Of a DNA stretch of 64,000 nucleotides, positions 21,621 to 32,268 are shown in pieces. Position 1 is the first letter of the stretch, and each line of letters starts with the position of its first letter. The stretch is from Ligustrum vulgare. Its lineage: Eukaryota; Streptophyta; Magnoliopsida; Lamiales; Oleaceae. Under the pieces are notes generated by a model. It saw only the letters and a list, made by a program, of their open reading frames with translations, ran no database searches and had not been told where the DNA came from. The stretch covers positions 19,715,352-19,779,351 of the forward strand of contig OY743171.1 of NCBI GenBank assembly GCA_963555705.1, in the 5' to 3' direction. The position numbers were made by a program, and so were the translations under genes.

Positions 21621-24264
21621 TTGTGAAGAATGTGTTTTGGGAAAACAACAAACTTCTTCATTTGGTAAAGTTGTTCATAAATTCAAGGTAATTCTTGAAT
21701 ATTTGCATGCAGACCTTTGGGGTCCTGCCCCTGTTAACACAGTTTCTGGTTTTAGATACTTCTTGTTGATTGTTGATGACTATTCCAGAAAGTCTTGGGT
21801 TCATTTGTTAAAAACCAAAGACCAAACTGTTACAGTTTTCAAAAATTTCATTACCTTGGTTGAAAATTTGAAAAACAAAAGGGTTAAAGTGATCAGAACT
21901 GACAATGGTTTGGAGTTCTGTAATTTTGAATCTGATGAGTTTTGTAAAAACCAAGGCATACTTAGACATAGGACTGTTTTATACAGTCTACAGCAAAATG
22001 GGGTTGCTGAAAGGATGAACAGGACCTTGTTAGAAAGAACAAGGTGCATGTTAATCCAATCAAATTTACCAAAAATATTTTGGGGGAAGCAGTTAAAACT
22101 ACATGTTTTCTTATCAATTTGTGTCCTTCCAGTGCTGTGAACTACAGCATTCCAGATCAAATCTGGAATGATGCAGTTCCAGATTATTCTGTTTTGAGAT
22201 TTTTTGGTTGTTCTGCCTATGCTCATCAGGTTCAGTCCAAACTTGAACCAAGATCTTTAAAATGTGTTTTTGTTGGTTATGGGGAAGGGGTTAAAGGTTA
22301 CAGACTTTGGGTTAAAGAACAAAGTGGATTCAAAGTTATTTTAAGCAGGTCTGTTATTTTTAATGAAAAGATTTTTCCTTGCAAGTTTGAAAAGAATGAA
22401 AATCCACTTTGTGAAAAGGATTTTTTGATAACTGAAGTAAGCTTTAATGATTCTTACTTTCAGCCTGTGCAGCCCCAACATTTGCATAATAATGTGCCTG
22501 CATCACCTACACCCACTTCACCCACACTGTCTGAAAATGATGAACTTGTTTTAGACAATTATCAACTAGCCAGAGACAGGACTAGAAGGGAAATAAGACC
22601 CCCTGTTAGATTTGATGACTTTGAATCTTATTCTGTTTCTGTTTTGTCTACTACTTTGGATCCTAAACCTGCTTCATTTGAAGAAGCTATGGGATCAAAA
22701 AGACAAACACTTGTGGATTGCTGCCATGCAAGAGGAAATGAATTCCTTAATTAAAAATAAGACTTGGACCTTGGTAGAAAGACCCCTTAACAAGAAATTG
22801 ATTGATTGTAAATGGATATTCAAAATAAAAGATGGGGATTCTGAAGGGGGCAAACCTAGATATAAAGCTAGGTTAGTTGCTAAAGGGTTTTTACAAAAAG
22901 AAGGCATAGACTATACTGAAATCTTTTCTCATGTTGTGAAATATACTTCTATTAGAATTTTGTTTACTTTAGTTGCTTAAAATGATTTAGAACTTGAGCA
23001 AATGGATGTGAAAACTGCCTTTTTGTATGAAATGCTTGATGAAACCATTTATATGACTCAACCAAAAGGTTTTGAACAGAAAACAAAACCTGATCTGGTG
23101 TGTTTGCTTCAGAAATCTCTTTATGGTCTGAAACAAGCACCTAGACAATGGTACAAAAGATTTGATAACTTCATTCAAAGCCTAAAATTTCAGAAAAGTT
23201 CATATGACTCATGTTTTTACTTTAAAAATGATTTCTCTGATCCTATGTATCTTCTTCTGTATGTTGATGATATGCTCATAGCTGGTAAGGATCTGCAGGC
23301 TAATTCTAGTCTTAAACAAAATTTGAAAACTGAATTTGAAATGAAAGACCTAGGACCAGCTAGGAAAATTCTTGGTATTGATGTTTTTAGAAATAGATCT
23401 GCAGGGAAAAATTTTCTGAATCAGAAGAATTACATTGAAAAGGTTTGGAAATTTTTTTCTTTATTTGATTCTAAATCTGTTTCACTTCCTATGCCTGCTC
23501 ATTTTAAGCTTTCTAATGATCAATGTCCTAAAACTACAGAAGAATTTCATAGAATGAAAAATGTTCCTTATTCAAATGCTGTAGGTTCAGTTATGTACTT
23601 AATGGTCTCAACCAGACCAGACATTGCATTCTCTGTCAGTGTTTTGAGTAGATTTATTAGTAATCCAGGGGAACCCCATTGGGAAGCTCTTAAATCTTTA
23701 TTGAAATATTTGAAAGGAACTTTGAATTTGAGTCTTATGTTTTCAAAATCAAAAACTGCTTTTGAACTTAAAGGATTTGTAGACTCTGATTTTGCTGGTA
23801 ATATTGATAACAGAAAGTCTACTTCTGCTTACTTTTTTACACTAAATTCTGCTTGCATCAGTTGGAAAGCACAACTTCATAAATTAGTTGCACTTTCTTC
23901 AACTGAAGCAGAGTATATCTCAGCCACTGATGCAGTTAAGGAATGCATGTGGCTGAGGGGTTTACTTTCTGAAATTGGTTGTTTGAGCAAACCTAAAATT
24001 GAAATTTGTACTGATAGCCAAAGTGCTTTATATCTTTCTAAAAATCCTGTGTTTCATAATAGGTCCAAACATATAGATGTCAAATTTCATTTCATAAGAG
24101 ACATCATTGAAAAAGGTTTTGTGAAGATGATTAAGATTCCTACTCAGCTAAATCCAGCAGATGCTGGAACTAAAATAATACCTATTTCCAAGTTTAAGGA
24201 TGCTCTGAATTTTCTTAACATTTTGGAGTTTGATACTGCTTTACTGTATTTTGCAGGGAATTAA
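21621..24264 (+). pseudogene. Copia element E pol remnant (INT-RT-RNaseH)
   Basis: Integrase: HADLWGPAPVNTVSGFRYFL, IRTDNGLEF and QQNGVAERMNRTLLERTR keep the D, D and E catalytic segments (21637-22070). A frameshift near 22090-22130 leads to the frame with VFVGYGEGVKGYRLW. A second shift near 22700 leads into the reverse transcriptase (KNKTWTLVERP). A TAA at 22978-22980 interrupts TLVA and NDLELEQMDVKTAFLY. The last frame, 420 codons (23002-24264), is open through LYGLKQAPRQWYKRF, YVDDMLI, DLGPARKILGIDV, RPDIAFSVSVLSRF and the RNase H motifs GFVDSDFAGNIDNRKSTSAY and ALSSTEAEYIS. It is less decayed than element A, but still broken. Confidence 0.92.
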
Positions 24265-24363
24265 GTGTTTGGGAGTATAGCTTGTAGATATTTAAGGACT
24301 TCAGGACTGATCAAAGGGGCTGGAATGACAGAGCTGCAGTCTGAACCAATTGAGGGGAAGATT

Positions 24364-24964
24364 TGTAGAGCAATTGGCCCATTTTCGATCAGTCCATTAA
24401 TCTTGCCCAGCATTCTTATTTTGTCCAAGAGCTGAGCCCATTCTAATGTCTTTAACCCAGTGTAATAACGTGTTTCCTGAATCACGTCTTTATCCCTTTC
24501 AACTAATTTTGGCTACAACCGTTGATCTCTTCCACCTGGTGTAATTGAGGCCATTGGATCAATCTTGTTGTGTACGCCATATGAAAAGCAAAAGACGTCC
24601 AGATTCATCTAATTCGGAATTAAACCTGTTCATTCTCTCGTTCTGAATTCTCTCAAAATTCTCTCACTTCGCCTCTTCTGTTCTGGGCGATTTCACTCTC
24701 TTACACTTTGTTCTCAGTAGAAATTTGTATTACTCTTCTGAAATTGTCAAGAGGTGTCTGTGTGTTCTTGTAAACACAATTTGTTGCGGTGATTTTTGAG
24801 AGTTATTGTTGAGTTGTTATACGCAGTTTGCGTTTTGTTATCTTTAGGGTTTCTGTAAAATTTCTTGTATATTTTACTTAAACGTTTTTCAATCTTTGTA
24901 AAGATTTGTAAATCAATAATATTTTGCAGAATTTTTGGTTTCTTTTACACTCGATTTCTCTGCA
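24364..24964 (+). repeat. 3' LTR of copia element E
   Basis: 601 bp, TG...CA ends, preceded by a polypurine tract at about 24352-24363. It contains the R/U5 region lost from the 5' copy. Confidence 0.88.
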
Positions 24965-25418
24965 TAGGTTATTTTCTTATTTATATTCCTTTCCATAATT
25001 GTAAAAGACAGTTTAGTTTTGAGAATATTGAATTTGAGTTGAGAGAGTTTTCTCCAATTGAAAGGTTGAGGAGTCCCTTTGGTGTTTTTTGAGAACAAAT
25101 CCAACATATCAAATATTGTGAAAATATTTGTGGCGTTGAACTTATCCAATATTCGCGAGAATATTTGTGGCGTTTTCAATTAAAATCTCATCAAGAAAAT
25201 TGACCAGTCCTTGTGGTGTTTCGAAAATCTTGAATCTCGATTTCGTATCGTCAATTTTCGCGTCGTGAATCTTGGGTCAAGGTCCTATCGTCAATTTTAT
25301 CTTTCCAGTATTTTAATTCTTGTTTATTTTTGTGTTTAAATCTGATATAGATCTTTTCTTGATTTTAATTTCGTTATTTCGCATTGTTCGACGAAATTTT
25401 CCGATTGAAATCTCATCA
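24965..25418 (+). repeat. 3' LTR of gypsy element C, second part
   Basis: Continues the gypsy LTR (AGGTTATTTTCTTATTTATA) exactly where 20994 breaks off and ends ATCTCATCA before the duplication GGCAA. It is homologous to 18213-18672. The frame at 24913-25179 on the minus strand recurs in the other LTR and is not a gene. Confidence 0.9.
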
Positions 25419-25423
25419 GGCAA

Positions 25424-25551
25424 CAAGTTTCTAAATAAGGGGACAAGACGAGCTATACTATCCAGCATTTTCTAAGCTCCTTCAGAATTTGAGGTTAACA
25501 GAAACTAGCATGGACCATAATTGATTTTACTGATTCAAACCATAAAAACAA
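25424..25551 (+). promoter_or_regulatory. Remaining LSH 5' leader next to the gypsy insertion
   Basis: Only 128 bp separate the gypsy duplication from the LSH start codon. The stretch carries acceptor-like AG sites (for example TCCTTCAG), and LSH genes can have a leader intron, but no transcription start or TATA box can be fixed by eye. Confidence 0.4.
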
Positions 25552-26220
25552 ATGAATTCAGGAGGAAATGACCCGAATGGAGGGGATGGGGCTCCATCAT
25601 CAACCAGCGGAGGCACAGCAGCCGAGCTTAGGGATGACAGCGCAGGCGGGTCAACGGAGGCAACACCGAATCGCTATGAATCGCAGAAGCGTCGAGACTG
25701 GAAAACTTTTCTACAATACCTAAAAAGCCATAAGCCGCCGCTGACTCTAGCCGGCTGCAGCGGAGCTCACGTTATTGAATTCTTGAAATACCTAGACCAG
25801 TTCGGAAAAACTAAGGTACACTTAACAAGCTGCCCGTATTTCGGCCACTCGAGTCCCCCCTCCCCCTGCGCGTGCCCTTTGAAGCAGGCTTGGGGCAGTC
25901 TTGATGCCCAAATCGGCCGGCTCCGGGCAGCCAATGAAGAGAACGGAGGTCGGCCTGAGACCAACCCTTTTGGGGCTAAAGCGGTGAGGTTATATCTGAG
26001 AGAAGTAAAAGAAAGTCAGACTAAGGCTAGAGGAATACCCTACGAGAAGAAACGGCGGAAAAGGTCCGCCTCTGCTGCCATCAGTGGTGGTGCACCTACG
26101 GTGGCGATCCCAGCTGGTGCTGGTGCTAGTACTGCTGCTGGTACTGATAGTGGTGACGGCGGTGGAACCGGTGGTGCAAGTGCAACTACTGTGCTTGCAA
26201 CACCTGCTACGTCAACATAG
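25552..26220 (+). CDS. LSH: ALOG/LSH (DUF640) family nuclear regulator
   Basis: A 222-codon uninterrupted frame, the only gene here that looks intact as a host gene. LSH (LIGHT SENSITIVE HYPOCOTYLS)/ALOG proteins are small plant nuclear DNA-binding or co-regulator proteins acting in meristem and organ-boundary development. Residues 1-40 are a G/S/T-rich, probably disordered lead. The ALOG domain spans about 41-165: [30 protein letters not shown], a zinc-ribbon insert with H90, C94, C106 and C108, and [11 protein letters not shown] basic nuclear-localisation tail KKRRKR sits at 166-171. Residues 172-222 are low-complexity G/A/T. The SGAH block fits the LSH3-9 side of the family rather than LSH1/10; the exact orthologue is uncertain. 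Q120 and N128 replace residues I recall as near-invariant Leu and Tyr. The start is the first ATG of the open frame. Confidence 0.93.
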   Translation: MNSGGNDPNGGDGAPSSTSGGTAAELRDDSAGGSTEATPNRYESQKRRDWKTFLQYLKSHKPPLTLAGCSGAHVIEFLKYLDQFGKTKVHLTSCPYFGHSSPPSPCACPLKQAWGSLDAQIGRLRAANEENGGRPETNPFGAKAVRLYLREVKESQTKARGIPYEKKRRKRSASAAISGGAPTVAIPAGAGASTAAGTDSGDGGGTGGASATTVLATPATST

Positions 26221-26390
26221 CAGCAGTAAATTTACTCCAATTTTCTCCATATATATATTATTGGAAATTTGATTTTCTTTTAATTGTGAATTATGAAATA
26301 TCTATGTCAAGGTGAATAGAATTGAATGAAGAGTTAAAATCAAAAAATCCCCAAATGCATTTTCTGCTTGCTAACAAGATCTATCATTAA
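26221..26390 (+). other. LSH 3' flank
   Basis: AT-rich sequence after the LSH stop. It would hold the 3' UTR and polyadenylation signals, but no clear AATAAA could be singled out. Confidence 0.35.
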
Positions 26391-26605
26391 GCCCTTGTTT
26401 GATTATATTTCATTAATGTTTGCTATTATTTTTATTACCTTTTTTTAAAATTTTTTTTAACGATTCTAAATTTTAACTATACATTAAAAGTCAAATTCAC
26501 AATGTTTGACTTTTCACTCAAATCTCAACCATACGTTCTAAAACTCATTATTCATTTAAAAAAAAAAAAAAACTCTTTTGCACAATAAAAACACATAATT
26601 GTCAT
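26391..26605. mobile_element. hAT-like MITE, copy 1 of a two-copy family
   Basis: Starts TAAGCCCTTGTTTGATT and contains CAAATCTCAACCATACGTTC and CATTATTCATTT. The same order of motifs appears at 62008-62197. GTTTGATT-type ends are common in plant hAT MITEs. Exact borders are approximate. Confidence 0.55.
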
Positions 26606-26776
26606 TTTGCCTCTGTTTATTAAAAGTTGTATGTTTAAAAATATATTTTTTTATATTTTCGAGGTAAAATATGTGTTTGAAAAGTGAAGAGAGAAAATTT
26701 GTGTGATTAAAAAGTTATTTGAGGAATTGTGTGGTTTAAAAATATAAAAAAATATTTTTTGCCAAAACAGAGGCTT
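26606..26776. mobile_element. Small MITE with GCCTCTGTTT ends
   Basis: The left end GCCTCTGTTTATT and right end AAAACAGAGGC form an inverted repeat around about 170 bp of AT-rich sequence. GCCTCTGTTTGATAAAAGT-like sequence recurs inside the element at 26994-28103. The small frame over it is not a gene. Confidence 0.55.
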
Positions 26777-26993
26777 ATATTTTTGGTTAATAGTACATTA
26801 CATATTAAATATGTCATTTATCATAATAGTGATCGATTAGATATGGAAATGAGTGATACGAATCTTGCTTTCTGCGAACTTTTATATGTAATCAGTGGAT
26901 TTTTTTTATTTTTATGATGCCCCCATAGACCATTATAGGTTTATTAAAAAATGAATAGAAAAATACAAATATTTCTAGAGGGAACAACTTGAG

Positions 26994-27234
26994 TAGTCTT
27001 GTTCTCCTACGCTTGAAGCTCAGGAGAACAACATGCGCTTTGCAAAACGCCACAAGGCAAAGCGCATGAGATAAGATAAGACAAAGCATGGCCCTTGATT
27101 TTTTTCTCTTTTTATTTTGTTTTTGCCTATGTTTGGTAAATTTTATAAATAATATATTTTCTTAAATCATTTTTTAATTATATATATTTTTTAAATCATT
27201 TTTTAATCACATATTTTACTTTAAAAATATCACA

Positions 27235-27269
<35 letters not shown>

Positions 27270-28102
27270 TTTTATCAAACAGAGGTTTTATCTTTACATG
27301 ATTTTATTTATTCTACTTATTTTTATTCTATAATCTGATCTTTTTGTATTGTTCTAATATTTTATGCTTTGATAAAAATCAAATATTAAATTTTGATAAA
27401 TTTGATGGAATGTGTGATTAAAAAAATTGTGAATCTCATCAATTATGTGACAATAATTAATTGTTGAATTTAATTTAATTTAATTTTTTTAGTGAACTAG
27501 AAAACATGATTTTATTCTCAACTCAAAATCATATTTGGTTCTATTTAATATAAAATAATAAATTTTAGCATTCCCGTTCTCCTGCTATGTTATTATGAAT
27601 ATCAAACAAAATTTACGATGTTATTATGAATACTAAACGAAATTTAATACATGTATACGTATATTAAAATTTATTGCGAAAAAATAAAAGATAAAAATAG
27701 AACATCACAAAAAAATTAGATTATAAGATAAAATAAATAAAATCATTCAAAAATAAAGCCTCTGTTTGATAAAAGTTTTTTTTTTTTTTAATAAATAAAG
27801 AATGTGATATTTTTGAAATAAAATATGTAATTGAAAAGTGATTAAAAAATATATGTGATCAAAAAGTGATTCAAGAAAATATGTTGTTTATAAAATTTAT
27901 CAAACGTAGCCACAAAAAAAAGTTTTAAAAAAAATAAAAATAAAAAATAAACGTAGGAAAAAAAATAAAAAAATAAAAAAAAAATAACAACGGCTGACAA
28001 CATGAGTTTGACAAGGCAAGTACCAAGTCTTGTCTTATGTGCTATGCCACAAGGCAAAGCGAATCTTGTTCTCTTGCGCTTAGAGCGTAGGAGAACTAGA
28101 CA
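26994..28102. mobile_element. MULE-type element with long inverted arms
   Basis: The left arm (about 26994-27310) and the right arm (about 27735-28102) are imperfect inverted copies for some 300 bp. They share GTTCTCCTACGCT and GCGTAGGAGAAC near the ends and CTTTTATCAAACAGAGG at the inner edge. The direct repeat AACAACTTGAG flanks both sides (26983-26993 and 28103-28113), an exact 11-bp duplication in the 9-11-bp MULE range. The left arm holds an (AT)n run near 27238-27265. There is no coding domain. Confidence 0.82.
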
Positions 28103-28113
28103 AACAACTTGAG

Positions 28114-28432
28114 AGTCTAATGTTAACGTTCGACATTTTATTTTTTTCCAACTTCCAAAATATTGAACAAAGAAAATGCAATAGTAACAACTTCTAAACT
28201 TGTTTCTAATAATTTCTAATAATTATACTACGATAAAAAAGAATATTTAGAGTTACGAGTAAAAAAAGTAGAGTATACCCTATGAGCACAAAGTTGAATT
28301 CTACGAACTATAGTGTTGTACGAAATGCTCTTCTGGATTAATGAAAATATATTATTAAAATAAGTAAAGAACAAAAACTAGAATAATAAAAACAATAGTT
28401 GTAATAATATGCAATAATTGTGTGAATGTCCC
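28114..28432. other. AT-rich spacer
   Basis: No gene, RNA or repeat boundary recognised. Confidence 0.4.
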
Positions 28433-28981
28433 AGCAACTCCAATCGTGGTGTAATTTACACCGTTCAAAAATCATTTTTACATCTCAATAGACATCTCGA
28501 TAGATTTATATCATAATTTTGCTCCAATGAATATATGTAAATTATAAAATTTAAATTTAGTTTTTGCACAATTTCTTTAGTTAGTAAATTTTATATTAAT
28601 CTATTTTTTATTTTTATTTTTGCATACATATAAATATTACGAATAAATCAATCTAAAAAAGTCAAAATTTGGTCAAGAAAAAAATTAAAAAAATAAAAAT
28701 ATGCAAATTAATATAAAAATTCAAATTGTAATGTAAATTAATATAATACATTTAAATTATATATCTCACCTCAAAATTTTATGGATTGTTGAAAGCTAAA
28801 TTTAGAAAAAATTACTCAATGTGAAGTGTAAAACAAGATGTAAATATGGATCCATTTTTATATCTTTTGTCCGAATTTCTAATTTGTATCCCCTTTTACA
28901 CTCTCCATTGGAGATCAATCCGATGAATTTGGCGATCAAAATCACTAATTGGGTGTATTATACATCACGATTGGAGTTGCT
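28433..28981. mobile_element. PIF/Harbinger-like MITE
   Basis: The left end AGCAACTCCAATCGTGGTG is matched by the inverse of the right end (AGCAACTCCAATCGTGATG). The inverted similarity continues into GTAATTTACAC versus GTATAATACAC. The AGCAACTCCAAT terminus is typical of Harbinger/Tourist-type MITEs. A right-hand TTA follows closely, but a matching left copy is not clear. The 69-codon frame at 28821-29030 runs across the end and into a poly-T and is not a gene. Confidence 0.7.
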
Positions 28982-29468
28982 CTTAATTAGTGCAAAAGAG
29001 TTTTTTTTTTTTTTTTTTTTTTGTACTTAACGCACATATACATATACATACATATACATACATATATTAAAAGAGAATAAAATAATATAGTAAAATAAGC
29101 ATAAATAAGAAAAAAAATACGGATGATTAGTGCATTTATTTATTTAATTAATATATTTGTAAGTTTAAACACCACTCCAGAATGAAAGTGACCAGTGGCC
29201 AACCCTTGTTTCCACTCCACAGTTTATGTATTATAGAAATTATGAGGTCCAATTTTATTGCTTATAATAAATAATTAAATGGATATTCTCAATTCAATTA
29301 TTATTCAAATAAAAAATGAATATAATCATAGACTAGAGCCATTAAGGATATTTCGCACGTGTGAATCGCACAGCGTCAGCTGCTTAAAAATTTGAAATGG
29401 AATGAATTGGTCTAGGAGTATCAAATGGGGTGAGAGCGAGAGTATTTTAATTTTAATTTTAATCTTAA

Positions 29469-30822
29469 TCTATATACTTATATATTAAAGCAAAACAATC
29501 ATCATTTTTATTTTTTCACCTAAAATACTTTTTAAAAATGATTGTATGCATTTATGTCATATGTTTATAATTTCTAAACTTACCTAAATAGGAATGTATT
29601 TATATTCATAATTAATTGCTTTATAAAAAATAAAAGAAATTAATATTAATACATTTGGAAATTGTGCATTAATTTTGAAAAACAAAGATGACTTGGCTTT
29701 TTTTGTGCATTAGCTGTGCATTAATTAGATTAATATTTTATTAAATTTTAATATTTGTTATTTTTTGTTTAGTTAAAAATATTAGTGACAAATAAGTTTG
29801 TATATACATTTAAATAGATTTTTTTGTAAAAAAACGGTAATCTCTTTATTTATTTATTTATTTATTTGGAGAAAACGGTGGCTATCCTTTTTTATTATTA
29901 TTATTTGAGTTAAAGCTTGCTTGTCTCAACATAAAATGTACTGCTAATAATTAATAATTTATTGAAACTAAAACCAATTTTTATGTCATCACATAGATAT
30001 AAATCTCAAGGGTATTATGAAAATCTGTTTTGCACAATGAAAGATTATTAAGTAATCAATTTGAAAATAATTAATTAATTAAATTACTCTTATGTATGAC
30101 GCGTTGATTGCATTTTAAGATGCGCTTAGTGCAATGAGAAATGAAATTGAAATTATTAGGAATGATTAATTTCAATACTTAACAATTGTCTGTTTAACTA
30201 AATTTTGAGTTTTCTGGGAACCAAAAAAAAAAAGAATGATTTTTAATAATTGAAAGTAAGGTCAATGTAGGCTAGCCCGAGACGCCCCTTACCAGATATA
30301 GCACCTGAGTTTGAGTTTATAGGTGGGTTGAGTTTTTTTTTTATTTAATATGTTCAAAAAATAATTGAAAATAATAATAATTACTTAATTTTCAATAATA
30401 TCATAGAGGACAAGTTTTGCCTCCAAAATTTCAATTAAAAAAAGTGGTTACATTTATTGTTGTTAATTAAAAAGCATTTATCATTCATTATTTTTAAAAT
30501 CGATGCAACTCCAAACCGTGTGCAAATATTATCTTCAATAATAACATGTCATTTTTTTTTCGAATAGCAACTATTTTTTTTTTGGAAAGAAGGTGGAAAA
30601 ATTAATAATCCTTTATGACTTAAATATCTAAATTGACTTTTTTTTATTCAAAGAAGTTATTATGATTTGAAGTAGTTTTATTGTTTGTAAAAATTTAATA
30701 ATTATTTTTATATATTTTATATACGGGAGAAATTATGTTTAAGCATTAAAATTTTACAAATACTTATCGAAATCGATATTGTTGAGTTGCAACATTCATG
30801 CATCGCACGGAAGAAATACTAG
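29469..30822 (+). mobile_element. Possible non-autonomous Helitron
   Basis: The left end reads TCTATATACTTATATATTAA between A and T. The right end has a short hairpin (TGC-ATC-GCA, about 30800-30808) followed about 10 bp later by CTAG. TC start, CTRR end and a nearby terminal hairpin fit Helitrons. Similar 3' termini occur near 41124-41153 and, on the minus strand, 61852-61885. No Rep/helicase is present. The start coordinate is an inference. Confidence 0.4.
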
Positions 30823-30828
30823 TACTAG

Positions 30829-31866
30829 TATATATTAAAGTAGAATAGCCGTCACAGAAATTCACACATAGTTTCTCGTCAAAAACAACTTTCGAAACCT
30901 TGAAATTTTTGCCAAAAATAATGTATTAGAGGTTTTAGCAAGTACTAGGTACATGTGTCGTTAATGTCAGTATCATTCGTGTTATGCTATTAATGACATC
31001 AAAATATTATTTTTCTACTTTATTATTCTTTTAATAATTATTGTATTATTTTGAAGTAAAAAAAAAATGTAATATGAGTAGCAAATTGAAGACCTTAATG
31101 AAAAGTTCAATACAACCTAACGAGTAAGAGCAAACTGTAAATATATTATTCGTAAAATCGTCTCAAAGATCAAAGATCAAAGGTAAAAGTTTTATTTATT
31201 TATTTATTTTTCCTTAATATCTCGTTCATTTAAAATTATATCATTAAAGTCCTATAATACTGTCTATAATTTATTAACAAAATTCAATTTAGTCATAGAT
31301 AATTAATTTGAGTTCTGATTTTTTTATCAAATTAAAATAAATAATAAATAAACGATTTTTCAAAGTAAATTCAATTAAGTTGTGTTAATTTTTATAACTT
31401 ATGATTTCTTCAATTTATTCATCAATTTGACAATATTTTTATTTATTTACTGATTATGTTCATTTTCTATTTTTCATTATAAATTTAAATAACTACAAAA
31501 TGCAGAATATATATTACAGATTTTAACAATTATTTTATATAATTTTTATTATACAATTGATCGATTAATAATTTTTATTAAAATATTAAAATAATTTAAC
31601 AATATGAGTAAAGAAATTTCCAATATGAAGAAAGAAGAACCAATTAATGTAACAATATTTATTAAAATTAGTGATTATTTCTTTAAGGAATACACTTGAA
31701 ATTAATAATTAAAGCTTAAAAAAATCAAAATATACCCAAAAAGTCTAACATATCAAAAGTTTTTTTTTTTTTTTAAATTATTTTTTGAACGTTGAATCCA
31801 AACATTGAGTTGATATGTTCATTGTACAATTGCTAAAACACATAATTCATGGCCTATTTTCTTGCA
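30829..31866. other. AT-rich DNA, no gene seen
   Basis: It begins TATATATTAAAGTAGAATAG, resembling the start of the preceding Helitron-like block, so it may be the left part of a second such element that the CACTA element later entered. No coding domain. Confidence 0.35.
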
Positions 31867-32268
31867 AACTAGTACATTAATAGTCAAATGCGTCGGTTGT
31901 AAATTAGAAAAGGCGTCGGTTGTACAGGAGACGCATTTAGTAGCGACGCTAAAAGTCCATACTTAAGGCGTCCGACGCCTTAAGTTCATTAAAGGCGTCG
32001 GTTGTTACTTAACAACCGACGCCTTATCACTTAACAACCGACGCCTTTTACTATTAATTTTTTTTTCATTTATTTTTATTTCCCTTATATACGTATATAT
32101 ACTATAACAATCATGTACACATCAAAAAATTATCTTCAACAAATATATATAATCGAGGAATGCAGAACAAAACTTAATAACTCAATAAACAGAATTTCGA
32201 ATTAATTAATCTTGTATTCACAATATTGTTAAAAAATTTGTACATGTTAAACATAAAATGGGCCAAGT

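Larger units (their letters stand above)
20995..24964 (+). mobile_element. Ty1/copia element E nested in the gypsy C 3' LTR
   Basis: The 3' LTR (24364-24964) begins TGTAGAGCAATTGG after the purine tract GAGGGGAAGATT and ends TTCTCTGCA. A partial 5' LTR starts at 20995. Flanking 5-mers TAGAT (20990-20994) and TAGGT (24965-24969) match at 4 of 5. The interior holds integrase, reverse transcriptase and RNase H, but gag, protease and the rest of the 5' LTR are missing. By eye about a dozen differences separate the shared 296 bp of the two LTRs, so it is fairly recent. Confidence 0.9.
17786..25418 (+). mobile_element. Ty3/gypsy element C, no reverse transcriptase, with nested copia
   Basis: Two LTRs flank a 1.9-kb interior with a Met-tRNA-like primer site, gag zinc knuckle and gypsy-type protease. 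The exact 5-bp duplication GGCAA lies at 17781-17785 and 25419-25423. The 3' LTR is split by copia element E (20995-24964). No reverse transcriptase, RNase H or integrase of gypsy type is present, so the copy must rely on another element to move. Confidence 0.88.

Noticed and set aside
31889..32046. Regular GGCGTCGGTT repeats considered as a CRISPR-like array
   Set aside because: The units are inverted as well as direct, spacing is irregular and they sit at the end of a CACTA transposon in a plant genome.
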